Shown: piece after piece, positions 1-8,528 of the stretch
Numbering within the stretch: the stretch's first letter is position 1
Layout of the letters: each line of letters begins with the position of its first letter
Source: Streptomyces sp. BR123
Lineage (GTDB): Bacteria; Actinomycetota; Actinomycetes; Streptomycetales; Streptomycetaceae
Reading direction: 5' to 3'
DNA length: 34,698 nt
NCBI RefSeq assembly: GCF_013401435.1
Contig: NZ_JACBGN010000056.1
Location: 1-34,698, forward strand
Notes under the pieces: generated by a model
The model's database searches: none
Told to the model about the DNA's origin: nothing
Seen by the model: the letters and a program-made list of their open reading frames with translations, nothing else
Made by a program: the position numbers and the translations under genes

Positions 1-23
1 CCACCGCCCTCCCCCCGAGGTGC

Positions 24-1616
24 TCACACGGCCCCGGCTCCGGTCAGGGCGCGGACCTCCGTCTCCGCGTGCCGGGCCGCGTCGGCCTCCTCGGCGGAGG
101 TGACCGTGCCCGCCCAGCCGGCGAGGAAGCCCAGCGGAATCGAGACCAGGCCCGGGTTCTGCAGCGGGAAGAGCTGGAAGTCCACCCCGGGGAAGAGGGA
201 GTCCGGGCTACCGGACACCACCGGCGAGAGGATCACCAGCAGCACTGCCGGGACCAGTCCCCCGTACACCGACCAGACGGCGCCGCGCGTGGTGAAGCCG
301 CGCCAGAACAGCGAGTACAGCAGCACGGGCAGGTTCGCCGAGGCCGCCACCGCGAAGGCGAGCCCGACCAGGAACGCCACGTTCAGGTCCTGGGCTAGCA
401 GTCCGAGGGCGATCGCCACGGCCCCGATCCCGACGGCCGCGGCCTTGGCCACAGCGACCTCGCTGCGCTGTCGCGCGTGGCGGCGCTTGAGCGAGGCGTA
501 CAGGTCGTGGGCGACCGAGGCCGAGGAGGCGAGCGTGATCCCGGCGACGACGGCCAGAATGGTCGCGAAGGCGATCGCCGCCACGAGCGCGAACAGCACC
601 GCGCCCCCGGTCGAGTCGGCCCCGCCGCCCAGGTACGCCGCGAGCAGCGGCACCGCCGTGTTCCCGGAGGCGTTGGAGGCCCGCACCTCGTCCGGTCCCA
701 CCAGCGCGGCCGCCCCGAAGCCGAGCACGATGGTCATCAGGTAGAAGCCGCCGATCAGGGCGATCGCCCACACCACCGAGCGGCGGGCCGCCCGCGCGGT
801 CGGCACCGTGTAGAAGCGCGACAGGATGTGCGGGAGCCCGGCCGTGCCGAGGACCAGTGCCAGGCCGAGGCTCATGAAGTCGAAGCGGGCGGTCCAGTCG
901 CCGCCGTACTTGAGCCCGGGGCCGAGGAAGCGCAGCCCGTGCCCGCTGCGTTCGGCGGCACTCGTCAGCAGCAGGTCGACGTTCCCGTGGAAGCGGATCA
1001 GGACCAGCGCGGTGAGGGTGACGGCCCCGCCCATCAGCAGCACGGCCTTCACGATCTGGATCCAGGTGGTGGCCCGCATCCCGCCGAAGGAGACGTAGAC
1101 CACCATGAGCGCCCCGACCGCGATGACGGTGACCGTCCGGGTGGTGGTGCCCGAGTCCCCGAGCAGCAGCCCCACGAGGCTGCCCGCACCGACCATCTGC
1201 GCGACGAGGTAGAGCACCGAGACGGTGACCGAGGAAGTGCCGGCGGCGATCCGGACGGGCCGCTCGCGCATGCGCGCGGCGACGACGTCGGCGAGGGTGA
1301 AGCGCCCGCAGTTGCGGACCAGTTCGGCGACGAGGAACAGGACGACGAGCCAGGCGACGAGGAAGCCCACGGAGTACAGCAGGCCGTCGTAGCCGAACAG
1401 TGCGATGAGGCCGGAGATGCCGAGGAAGGACGCGGCGGACATGTAGTCGCCGGCGATGGCGAAACCGTTCTCCATCGGGGAGAACAACCGCCCGCCCGCG
1501 TAGAACTCCTCGGCCGAGCCTCGCCGGTTGCGGCTGACCCATGTGGTGATGCCCAGGGTGACCGCGATGAAGAGGCTGAACAGCATCAGCGCGAGGGTCT
1601 GGTGCTCGGTGGTCAC
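24..1616 (-). CDS. Sodium:solute symporter, acetate permease (ActP)-like
   Basis: A 530-residue, very hydrophobic protein of the sodium:solute symporter family, most like cation/acetate symporters. It should import a small monocarboxylate such as acetate with Na+ across the cytoplasmic membrane. The N-terminal part shows the family stretch AGDYMSAASFLGISGLIA (about residues 56-73). Next come GFLVAWLVVLFLVAE and, mid-protein, GTAGLPHILSRFYTV. About 13 membrane helices can be drawn, which is normal for the family. The start is GTG at 1616; its first bases overlap the TGA of the upstream DUF485 gene (GTGA), so the two are probably translationally coupled. The pairing with a DUF485 membrane protein is the usual arrangement for ActP-type transporters. 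The exact substrate is inferred from family resemblance and the DUF485 partner, and pyruvate or another carboxylate is possible. Confidence 0.9.
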   Translation of the reverse strand: MTTEHQTLALMLFSLFIAVTLGITTWVSRNRRGSAEEFYAGGRLFSPMENGFAIAGDYMSAASFLGISGLIALFGYDGLLYSVGFLVAWLVVLFLVAELVRNCGRFTLADVVAARMRERPVRIAAGTSSVTVSVLYLVAQMVGAGSLVGLLLGDSGTTTRTVTVIAVGALMVVYVSFGGMRATTWIQIVKAVLLMGGAVTLTALVLIRFHGNVDLLLTSAAERSGHGLRFLGPGLKYGGDWTARFDFMSLGLALVLGTAGLPHILSRFYTVPTARAARRSVVWAIALIGGFYLMTIVLGFGAAALVGPDEVRASNASGNTAVPLLAAYLGGGADSTGGAVLFALVAAIAFATILAVVAGITLASSASVAHDLYASLKRRHARQRSEVAVAKAAAVGIGAVAIALGLLAQDLNVAFLVGLAFAVAASANLPVLLYSLFWRGFTTRGAVWSVYGGLVPAVLLVILSPVVSGSPDSLFPGVDFQLFPLQNPGLVSIPLGFLAGWAGTVTSAEEADAARHAETEVRALTGAGAV

Positions 1617-2119
1617 CGGCCGCCCTCCCGGCTGCCGTTGCGGGCGCGCGCCTGGCCGCGGTTCTGTTCGAAGACCGTCCAGCGCAGGTCCAGCGCGGCC
1701 CGGTCCCTACGCCGGCGCGCGTGCCGGGCGTACGCCCAGGTCAGCAGGAAGGTGCTGAGGAACTGCCCGAGACCGGCCAGCAGGGCCACGTTGACCGCGC
1801 CGACGACGGGCCGGGCCATGAGGCCGGGCGCTGCCGTCGCCGCGACCACGTAGGCGACGTACCAGAGGAGGAATCCGGCGGTCGCGGGGACGACGAAGCC
1901 CCGGTAGCGGCTGCGGACCTCCTGGAAGGCAGCACTGCGCTGCACTTCCAGGTAGACGCTGTCGGACGCCTCGGGCGCGGGCCCGCCCTCGCCGGCGGGC
2001 CGCCGCGGCGGTGTGCCGTCGTATCCGCCTTCGCCCTCGCCCCAGCCGACGGCGAGCGCGTCGTACCAGGGGTCGTCGAGCCGGATCGTTCCGGCGTCGG
2101 GACCTTTGTGCTTGTCCAC
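1613..2119 (-). CDS. DUF485 membrane protein, partner of the symporter
   Basis: A 168-residue protein. The first 70 or so residues are polar and contain the acidic stretch GWGEGEGGYDG. A DUF485 domain follows, with AFQEVRSRYRGFVVPATAGF leading into two membrane helices (about residues 88-108 and 118-142). The C-terminus is basic. DUF485 proteins are usually encoded just upstream of acetate-type symporters and are thought to be accessory subunits; their biochemical role is not established. I chose the GTG at 2119 because AAGGAGAG lies 4 bases upstream; a longer frame to 2161 exists but has no comparable ribosome site. The gene overlaps the symporter by 4 bases, so the two form a two-gene operon transcribed leftward. 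I found no convincing promoter in the 216 bases between it and the topoisomerase gene. Confidence 0.85.
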   Translation of the reverse strand: MDKHKGPDAGTIRLDDPWYDALAVGWGEGEGGYDGTPPRRPAGEGGPAPEASDSVYLEVQRSAAFQEVRSRYRGFVVPATAGFLLWYVAYVVAATAAPGLMARPVVGAVNVALLAGLGQFLSTFLLTWAYARHARRRRDRAALDLRWTVFEQNRGQARARNGSREGGR

Positions 2120-2261
2120 CGAACTCTCCTTGTCCGCTGCCGCATTGGCGGCGTGGCACAAGGATGAGCGGAATGGGCGGTTTCCGGACTGGTGTACCGG
2201 TGCTCTTCACTCCAACAGGTGACGAACCGGGAATTCCGGGGCTGCGGAAGCCGGACGGGGC

Positions 2262-2297
2262 GGGCGGCCGGCACCCGGTTCGGTGCCGACCGCCGCC
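2262..2297 (-). terminator. GC-rich hairpin downstream of the topoisomerase gene
   Basis: The arms CGGCACC (2269-2275) and GGTGCCG (2282-2288) pair perfectly around a 6-base loop. The stem continues imperfectly outward through G- and C-rich flanks. It begins about 40 bases beyond the topoisomerase stop. It has no U tract, as is common for Streptomyces terminators. Confidence 0.5.
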
Positions 2298-2335
2298 CCT
2301 GACAGCCGGACGCAGAACAGCAGGACGCAGAGCGG

Positions 2336-4456
2336 TCAGGCGTCGATGCGCGAGCGGTCCAGGGTCGCGGCGGAGCTGGTGATGAACTCCTTGCGCGGGG
2401 CGACCTCGTTGCCCATCAGCAGGTCGAAGACCTGCTCGGCCGCCTCCAGATCACCGATGTTGATGCGGCGCAGGGTGCGGTGGCGGGGGTCCATGGTGGT
2501 CTCGGCCAGCTGGTCGGCGTCCATCTCGCCCAGACCCTTGTAGCGCTGGATCGATTCCTTGTAGCGGATGTTCTTCCGCTGGAATTCGAGCAGCGTCTGG
2601 CGCAGTTCGTTGTCGGAATACGTGTAGACGTACTTGTCCTGGCCCTTCTTGGGCTGGACGAGTTCGATCCGGTGCAGCGGCGGAACGGCCGCGAAGACCC
2701 GGCCCGCCTCGACCATCGGCCGCATGTACCGCTGGAAGAGCGTCAGCAGCAGGCAGCGGATGTGCGCGCCGTCCACATCGGCGTCGACGAGCAGGACGAT
2801 CTTCCCGTACCGCGCGGCGTCGATGTCGAAGGTCCGGCCCGAGCCGGCCCCTATGACCTGGATGATCGCGCCGCACTCCGCGTTCTTCAGCATGTCCGAG
2901 ACCGAAGACTTCTGGACGTTCAGAATCTTGCCGCGGATCGGCAGCAGCGCCTGGAATTCGGAATTGCGAGCCAGCTTCGCAGTGCCGAGGGCGGAGTCGC
3001 CCTCGACGATGAAAAGCTCGCTGCGCTCGACGTCGTCGCTGCGGCAGTCGGCCAGCTTGGCGGGCAGAGAGGACGTCTCCAGCGCCGTCTTCCGCCGCTG
3101 TGCCTCCTTGTGCTGGCGGGCCGCGATACGGGTCCGGGCCGCCGCGACGATCTTCTCCATCACGGCGCGCGCCTGCTGCTTGTCGTCGCGCTTGGTGGAG
3201 GTCAGGAAGGCCTTGAGCTCCTTGGCGACGACGGCGGCGACGATCCTGGTGGCCGCCGAGGTGCCGAGCACCTCCTTGGTCTGGCCCTCGAACTGCGGCT
3301 CGGCCAGCCGGACGGTGACCACCGCGGTCAGGCCCTCCATGGCGTCGTCCTTGACGACGTCGTCCTCGGCGACGCGCAGCAGCTTCGCCGACCGCAGCAC
3401 CTCGTTCACGGTCTTGGTGACCGAGCGCTCGAAGCCGGTGACGTGCGTGCCGCCCTTGGGGGTGGCGATGATGTTGACGAAGGACTTGACGCTGGTCTCG
3501 TAGCCGGTGCCCCAGCGCAGAGCGATGTCCACGCCCAGCTCGCGGGTGACCTCGGTGGGGGTCATGTGGCCGCGCTCGTCGAGGACGGGGACGGTCTCCT
3601 TGAAGGTGCCCTGGCCGGTCAGGCGGAGCACGTCGCAGACGGCCTTGTCCTGGGCGAGGTAGTCGCAGAACTCGCTGATGCCGCCGTCGAAGCGGAAGAC
3701 CTCCTCGGTCTTGCCGGCGCCGTCGATGCCGCGCTCGTCGCGGACGACGATGGTCAGGCCGGGTACGAGGAAGGCGGTCTGGCGGGCGCGCTGGTGGAGC
3801 GTGTCCAGGGAGAGCCGGGCGTCCTTCAGGAAGATCTGCCGGTCGGCCCAGTAGCGGACCCGGGTGCCGGTCTTGCCCTTGGCGATGCGCTTGATCTTGC
3901 GCAGGCCGTTGGCCGGGTCGAACGGACTGTCCGGCCCCTGCGCGGCGAAGACCCCGGGAACGCCGCGGCGGAAGCTGATCGCGTGCGTGGAGCTGCCGCG
4001 GTCGACCTCGACGTCGAGACGGGAGGAGAGCGCGTTGACCACGGAGGCGCCGACGCCGTGCAGACCGCCGGAGGCCGCGTACGAGCCGCCGCCGAACTTG
4101 CCGCCGGCGTGCAGCTTGGTCATGACGACCTCGACGCCGGACAGCCCGGTCTTGGGCTCGACGTCGACGGGGATGCCGCGGCCGTTGTCACGGACCTCGA
4201 CGGAGGCGTCGTCGTGGAGGATCACCTCGATGTGGTCGCAGTAGCCGCCCAGGGCTTCGTCGACGGCGTTGTCGATGATCTCCCACAGGCAGTGCATGAG
4301 ACCGCGGCTGTCGGTGGACCCGATGTACATGCCGGGGCGCTTGCGGACGGCTTCGAGGCCTTCGAGGACGAGCAGGTGCCGCGCGGTGTAGTTGGAGCCG
4401 TCCCGGTCTGCTCCGGACAGCAGCGCGCTGGAAGGCACGGACGTGTCGGCGGTCAC
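2336..4456 (-). CDS. parE: Type II DNA topoisomerase subunit B (ParE / GyrB2)
   Basis: A 706-residue ATPase subunit of a type IIA topoisomerase, which passes one duplex through another using ATP. The GHKL ATPase fold is intact: EIIDNAVDEAL (E59, N63), DNGRGIP (D90-P96) and GGLHGVGASVVNALS (130-144). The TOPRIM domain has EGDSA (E485-A489) and DADVDG (D558-G563), which bind the catalytic metal. The C-terminal tail is typical of GyrB/ParE. I use the GTG at 4456, with GAGGAG 8 bases upstream; the open frame extends further but without a better start. In Streptomyces the replication-associated gyrB lies near oriC, so this hrdB-linked copy is the ParE-type paralogue (gyrB2 in S. coelicolor, from memory). 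Its A-subunit partner is not in the window. Sequence alone does not separate gyrase from topoisomerase IV activity. A possible LexA-like promoter site lies upstream. Confidence 0.93.
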   Translation of the reverse strand: MTADTSVPSSALLSGADRDGSNYTARHLLVLEGLEAVRKRPGMYIGSTDSRGLMHCLWEIIDNAVDEALGGYCDHIEVILHDDASVEVRDNGRGIPVDVEPKTGLSGVEVVMTKLHAGGKFGGGSYAASGGLHGVGASVVNALSSRLDVEVDRGSSTHAISFRRGVPGVFAAQGPDSPFDPANGLRKIKRIAKGKTGTRVRYWADRQIFLKDARLSLDTLHQRARQTAFLVPGLTIVVRDERGIDGAGKTEEVFRFDGGISEFCDYLAQDKAVCDVLRLTGQGTFKETVPVLDERGHMTPTEVTRELGVDIALRWGTGYETSVKSFVNIIATPKGGTHVTGFERSVTKTVNEVLRSAKLLRVAEDDVVKDDAMEGLTAVVTVRLAEPQFEGQTKEVLGTSAATRIVAAVVAKELKAFLTSTKRDDKQQARAVMEKIVAAARTRIAARQHKEAQRRKTALETSSLPAKLADCRSDDVERSELFIVEGDSALGTAKLARNSEFQALLPIRGKILNVQKSSVSDMLKNAECGAIIQVIGAGSGRTFDIDAARYGKIVLLVDADVDGAHIRCLLLTLFQRYMRPMVEAGRVFAAVPPLHRIELVQPKKGQDKYVYTYSDNELRQTLLEFQRKNIRYKESIQRYKGLGEMDADQLAETTMDPRHRTLRRINIGDLEAAEQVFDLLMGNEVAPRKEFITSSAATLDRSRIDA

Positions 4457-4915
4457 GCAGTTCGCTCCTCGCTGAATTTCTCTTCTGGCCCCGTCGGGGC
4501 GCAGGGTGGCTCGGTTGCCCGTCGAAGGGTACCGAGGCCTGGTAGAGCCGATGCAACGCCACCCTCGCCAAGGATCAGCGTAGTGCAGATCCGCACGGGT
4601 GTTCGATCCCCCAAGGGGGTGAAGCAAACATCACGTTCACATCCAGGCATGAACCATTTAGGGTTCGGGCACGTCCTCATGAACAACCGGCACTCGCGCC
4701 GGGGAGGACGAACTGCGACAGACGAACTGCGACAAGCGAACGACTGACAACGCGAAACCGTAAAGCAACGCAATACGGCTCCTTCGCCGCCAACCGGCAG
4801 CAGCCGGCCAGCTTCGGAAGGAAGTTTCGAGGAAAAGCCGCGAGCGGGAACGTTTTCGGCCTGGTTGGATGTTGACCCTGGTACGACAGCTCGTCGAGCT
4901 GAGAGAAGAGGCGAC
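4457..4915. other. Divergent intergenic region, topoisomerase / DUF7455
   Basis: 459 bases without a convincing gene, lying between a leftward and a rightward gene, so it must hold both promoters. A candidate leftward promoter overlapping a LexA-like box is listed separately. GTTCA (4635-4639) and TGAAC (4650-4654) form a short inverted repeat. TTGACC at 4872-4877 could be a -35 for the rightward gene, but no good -10 follows it. Local base composition is more AT-rich than the flanking genes. Confidence 0.5.
4577..4606 (-). promoter_or_regulatory. Candidate topoisomerase promoter with LexA-like box
   Basis: On the minus strand TCGAAC (4606-4601), an 18-base spacer and TACGCT (4582-4577) resemble a -35/-10 pair about 120 bases upstream of the topoisomerase start. 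The plus-strand 16-mer 4591-4606 (CCGCACGGGTGTTCGA) matches 10 of the 12 fixed positions of the Gram-positive SOS box TCGAAC-N4-GTTCGA, and it covers this -35. Both assignments are by eye. The -35 is weak by HrdB standards. Confidence 0.3.
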
Positions 4916-5149
4916 GTGACTACTGTTCTGACACCCGCGACCCCGCTGACGGCCGCTGACCGATGCGACCGTTGCGGCGCCCAGGCATATCTGCGCGTCG
5001 TCCTGCTGAGCGGTGGTGAACTGCTCTTCTGCGCCCACCACGGACGTAAGTTCGAGCCGGAACTCAAGAAGATCGCCGCGGAAATACAGGATGAGACCGA
5101 GCGGCTGACGTCCGCCCCGGCGGCGCACGCCGACACCGAGGACCGCTGA
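4916..5149 (+). CDS. Small zinc-ribbon protein, DUF7455 type
   Basis: A 77-residue protein of a family widespread in Streptomyces. The core reads TAADRCDRCGAQAYLRVVL, followed by GGELLFCAHHGRKFEP. The cysteine pair CDRC and the later C-x-H-H would form one zinc-binding ribbon. The C-terminal third is a short helix rich in E and K with a polar tail. The start is GTG at 4916, preceded by an AGAAGAGG ribosome site; an upstream ATG-type frame adds 17 residues without a site of its own. It is transcribed alone, divergent from the topoisomerase gene and convergent with the protease, with a strong hairpin behind its stop. No function is known for the family. A nucleic-acid-binding or RNA polymerase-associated role would be guesswork from the zinc ribbon alone. 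Confidence 0.85.
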   Translation: MTTVLTPATPLTAADRCDRCGAQAYLRVVLLSGGELLFCAHHGRKFEPELKKIAAEIQDETERLTSAPAAHADTEDR

Positions 5150-5196
5150 CCAGCCTGTACCTCACATCCGACGAGCCAGGGCCGGCCACGCCGGTC

Positions 5197-5235
5197 GATG
5201 GGTGGCACTTCTGAGATCCAGAAGTGCCACCCATC
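5197..5235. terminator. Bidirectional terminator, 17-bp perfect stem
   Basis: Arms 5197-5213 and 5219-5235 are perfect reverse complements (17 bp; the left arm reads GATGGGTGGCACTTCTG) around a 5-base loop. It lies 48 bases beyond the DUF7455 stop and one base before the protease stop. Because the two genes converge, it can terminate both. Confidence 0.85.
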
Positions 5236-5236
5236 C

Positions 5237-6304
5237 TCACGTCTGCGGCCCTTCCGGTGCGCCGCCGGACGCCCGGCGGCGCCTGTGGCGCGCGTGACCG
5301 AAAACAGCTGCCGGGAGAGTCACGGGCGCTCCCGCCGGGGCCTCTGCGGCCACAGCGGCACGGCGGGCCGCCCCCGGCGTCCCCGCCGGATGCCCCGTAA
5401 GAGCGCTTGCAGCCGGTGCGTGGCGCCTTGCGCTCCCCCATGCGCCGTCTTGGTCGACCGCACGCCGCCGGGCCGCCTCCGGGCCCCTCACGAAGTCGGC
5501 GAACGCTGCGATACGCGTGTAGACGCCCGGGCTGTCCGCCCGGCCACAGCCTCGCCCCCAGGACACCACGCCGATGAGCCGCCCCTGCGCGACGAGCGGA
5601 CCGCCGCTGTCGCCCTGGCAGGCGTCCCTGCCTCCGCTGCGGTGGCCCGCGCAGATCATGGATTGCGGCCGGTACTGGCCGTCCGCGTCCCCGGGGTAGG
5701 CGCGCAGGCACTCCTCGTCCGCCAGCACCGTCACTCGCGCGGACCGCAGCCCGTACGCGTAGTCGCCGAATCCGCTCGTGTCGCCCCACCCGTAGACGAC
5801 GGCCTCACTGCCCTCGGCGTAGCCGGGATGCCCCTCCCCGGCCGGTGGGAGCACGGAGCGTGCGGGTACGGCTTCGTGGAGTTCCAGTACGGCCAGGTCC
5901 CCGGCGTTGCTGTGCGGGTCGTAGTCAGGGTTCACCCGGACGGCGCGCACCGCGATCTCCCTGCCCTCGGCCGCCCTCAGCTCCGTACGTCCGGTGATCA
6001 CCCGGAGGTCGGGGACGCCGTCGACCGTACTGCCCAGCACCTCGCGGCTCAGACAGTGGGCCGCGGTGGCCACCCGGGTCGGGCTCACGAGAACGCCGCC
6101 GCAGAACTGACCGGCCCGGATACCTCCGAACCGGTCACGGCTGGCCAGGGCCACCACCCAGGGACTGTCGGCCACCTTCACCGGTCTGCCGCCGATCACC
6201 ACACCGTCCGCGGCTGCCTGGGGGGCGCGGGCCAGCGGCGCCGCGGCCGCCCCCGCCGCCAGGGCCAGCGCACCCGCCAGAGCACGGGAAAAGGTTCGAC
6301 GCAT
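5237..6304 (-). CDS. Secreted trypsin-like serine protease (S1 family)
   Basis: A 355-residue S1 peptidase. A signal peptide (MRRTFSRALAGALALAAGA..., cleavage near residue 30) precedes a short propeptide and the mature start VIGGRPVKV (about residue 36). The catalytic triad is intact: H83 in TAAHC, D136 in DLAVLEL and S233 in GDSGGP. D227, six residues before the serine, is the specificity-pocket aspartate, so cleavage after Arg/Lys is expected. VSWGRGCGRADSPGVYTR closes the domain. About 75 residues beyond it are Arg/Ala-rich and low complexity, an unusual tail for the family. The ATG at 6304 has AGGAGG 4 bases upstream. It is a single gene just downstream of hrdB, with its own inverted repeat in front, and is probably transcribed separately. 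The protein target is unknown. Confidence 0.92.
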   Translation of the reverse strand: MRRTFSRALAGALALAAGAAAAPLARAPQAAADGVVIGGRPVKVADSPWVVALASRDRFGGIRAGQFCGGVLVSPTRVATAAHCLSREVLGSTVDGVPDLRVITGRTELRAAEGREIAVRAVRVNPDYDPHSNAGDLAVLELHEAVPARSVLPPAGEGHPGYAEGSEAVVYGWGDTSGFGDYAYGLRSARVTVLADEECLRAYPGDADGQYRPQSMICAGHRSGGRDACQGDSGGPLVAQGRLIGVVSWGRGCGRADSPGVYTRIAAFADFVRGPEAARRRAVDQDGAWGSARRHAPAASALTGHPAGTPGAARRAAVAAEAPAGAPVTLPAAVFGHARHRRRRASGGAPEGPQT

Positions 6305-6315
6305 CGGGCCTCCTG

Positions 6316-6345
6316 ACTCTGAGTGTGGACGACTCCACCCAGAGT
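6316..6345 (-). promoter_or_regulatory. Imperfect inverted repeat in the protease leader
   Basis: ACTCTGAGTG (6316-6325) and CACCCAGAGT (6336-6345) pair at 9 of 10 positions across a 10-base spacer. The repeat ends at the protease ribosome site (AGGAGG, 6309-6314). It could be an operator or an mRNA hairpin controlling translation. No known regulator motif was recognised. Confidence 0.35.
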
Positions 6346-6384
6346 GGGATGCCCGGTGGCCGTGCGCACCCGCGCGCGGCCCCG

Positions 6385-6403
6385 CCTGCCCGGGCCGGGC
6401 AGG
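6385..6403 (-). terminator. Likely hrdB terminator hairpin
   Basis: CCTGCCC (6385-6391) pairs with GGGCAGG (6397-6403) around a 5-base loop, about 50 bases past the hrdB stop. The right arm lies inside the GGGNN repeat array, so alternative pairings with later units are possible. Confidence 0.4.
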
Positions 6404-6438
6404 GCCGGGCAGGGCCGGGCCGGGCCGGGCCGGGCAGG
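6392..6438 (+). repeat. GGGNN tandem array, G-quadruplex capable
   Basis: Nine GGG runs recur at an exact 5-base period as GGGCC or GGGCA units. The first four units form two copies of the 10-mer GGGCCGGGCA. The array lies between the hrdB stop and the protease promoter. The G-rich strand is the plus strand, which is the template strand for both leftward genes. Runs of GGG with 2-base loops match the G-quadruplex pattern; folding is inferred. Confidence 0.8.
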
Positions 6439-6453
6439 CGGACGTAAGGTCCG

Positions 6454-8028
<1,575 letters not shown>

Positions 8029-8146
8029 GAACAACCTCTCGGAACGATGGGAACGGCTTCCGACCCCGGCCGGGTGGTGCTGGACCGGAGCCGACGACCA
8101 CCGACTGGGGATGGGCCGGGGGCGCGGGCAGGGGCCGGGGAGCTGC

Positions 8147-8169
8147 ACAGCACCCGCAAGGGCTGCTGT
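8147..8169 (-). promoter_or_regulatory. Hairpin in the hrdB leader
   Basis: ACAGCACCC (8147-8155) pairs with GGGCTGCTGT (8160-8169) with one bulged base and a 4-base loop. It would form about 120 bases upstream of the hrdB GTG, within the transcribed leader if the promoter lies further upstream. Function is unknown. Confidence 0.35.
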
Positions 8170-8388
8170 CTTCCCTCCGTCGGCCATCACCTCTCTAGGT
8201 CATCGCTTGACTTCGCAGAGCGTTACGCCCCAATCTTCGTGGCCCAAGTCACAACCCGGGGCCGAATGAGCCGCGTGGAGGGACGTAGCCGCAGGTCAGA
8301 CGGGAACTGCGAGCAGCCGGCACAGGGTCGCAAAACGGTCACAAAACGGCCGGAAAGGACCGGGTGGGCGACAGCCGCGCGCCGCAGG

Positions 8389-8427
8389 AGTCCGGAGGCG
8401 CTGAAGTCCGGAGGCGCTGAAGTCCGG
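8389..8427. repeat. 16-bp perfect tandem repeat, 2.4 copies
   Basis: AGTCCGGAGGCGCTGA is present at 8389-8404 and 8405-8420, followed by a partial third copy (8421-8427) that runs into a stretch of G. It lies between the whiH terminator and the hrdB promoter. Copy number may vary between strains. Confidence 0.85.
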
Positions 8428-8452
8428 GGGGGGGCAGGACCGCGTACGCCGG

Positions 8453-8482
8453 TGTCGCCGGACCCGGCCGGGTCCGGCGACA
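8453..8482 (-). terminator. whiH terminator, 30-bp perfect palindrome
   Basis: 8453-8482 is a perfect palindrome (15 + 15 bases; the centre reads ACCCGGCCGGGT). In RNA it folds as a long GC stem with a minimal loop. It starts 46 bases beyond the whiH stop and separates whiH from hrdB. Confidence 0.8.
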
Positions 8483-8528
8483 TGCGACATGTGCGAGTAC
8501 CTCCGTGCCTTCCGTCCGGGCGGCTCCG

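Larger units (their letters stand above)
8029..8528. other. hrdB leader and promoter region, whiH 3' region
   Basis: 500 bases without a separate gene, between the whiH stop and the hrdB start. It holds the whiH terminator palindrome, a 16-bp tandem repeat and the hrdB promoter with a long leader. On the minus strand TTGGGC, 16 bases and TAACGC (about 8241-8214) could be an hrdB promoter, which would give a leader near 180 bases. In S. griseus and S. coelicolor hrdB is known to be transcribed largely by the ECF sigma factor ShbA; I cannot assign its site here. Confidence 0.4.

Noticed and set aside
4575..4625. A tRNA, suggested by a GTTCGATCCC T-loop-like stretch
   Set aside because: No acceptor stem, D-arm or anticodon arm pairs around it; the GTTCGA is better explained as a LexA-like half site.
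2480..4747. A 755-codon open frame opposite the topoisomerase gene
   Set aside because: It mirrors the antisense of a clear GyrB/ParE gene and has low-complexity V/L/G/D sequence with no family features, as expected from high third-position GC.
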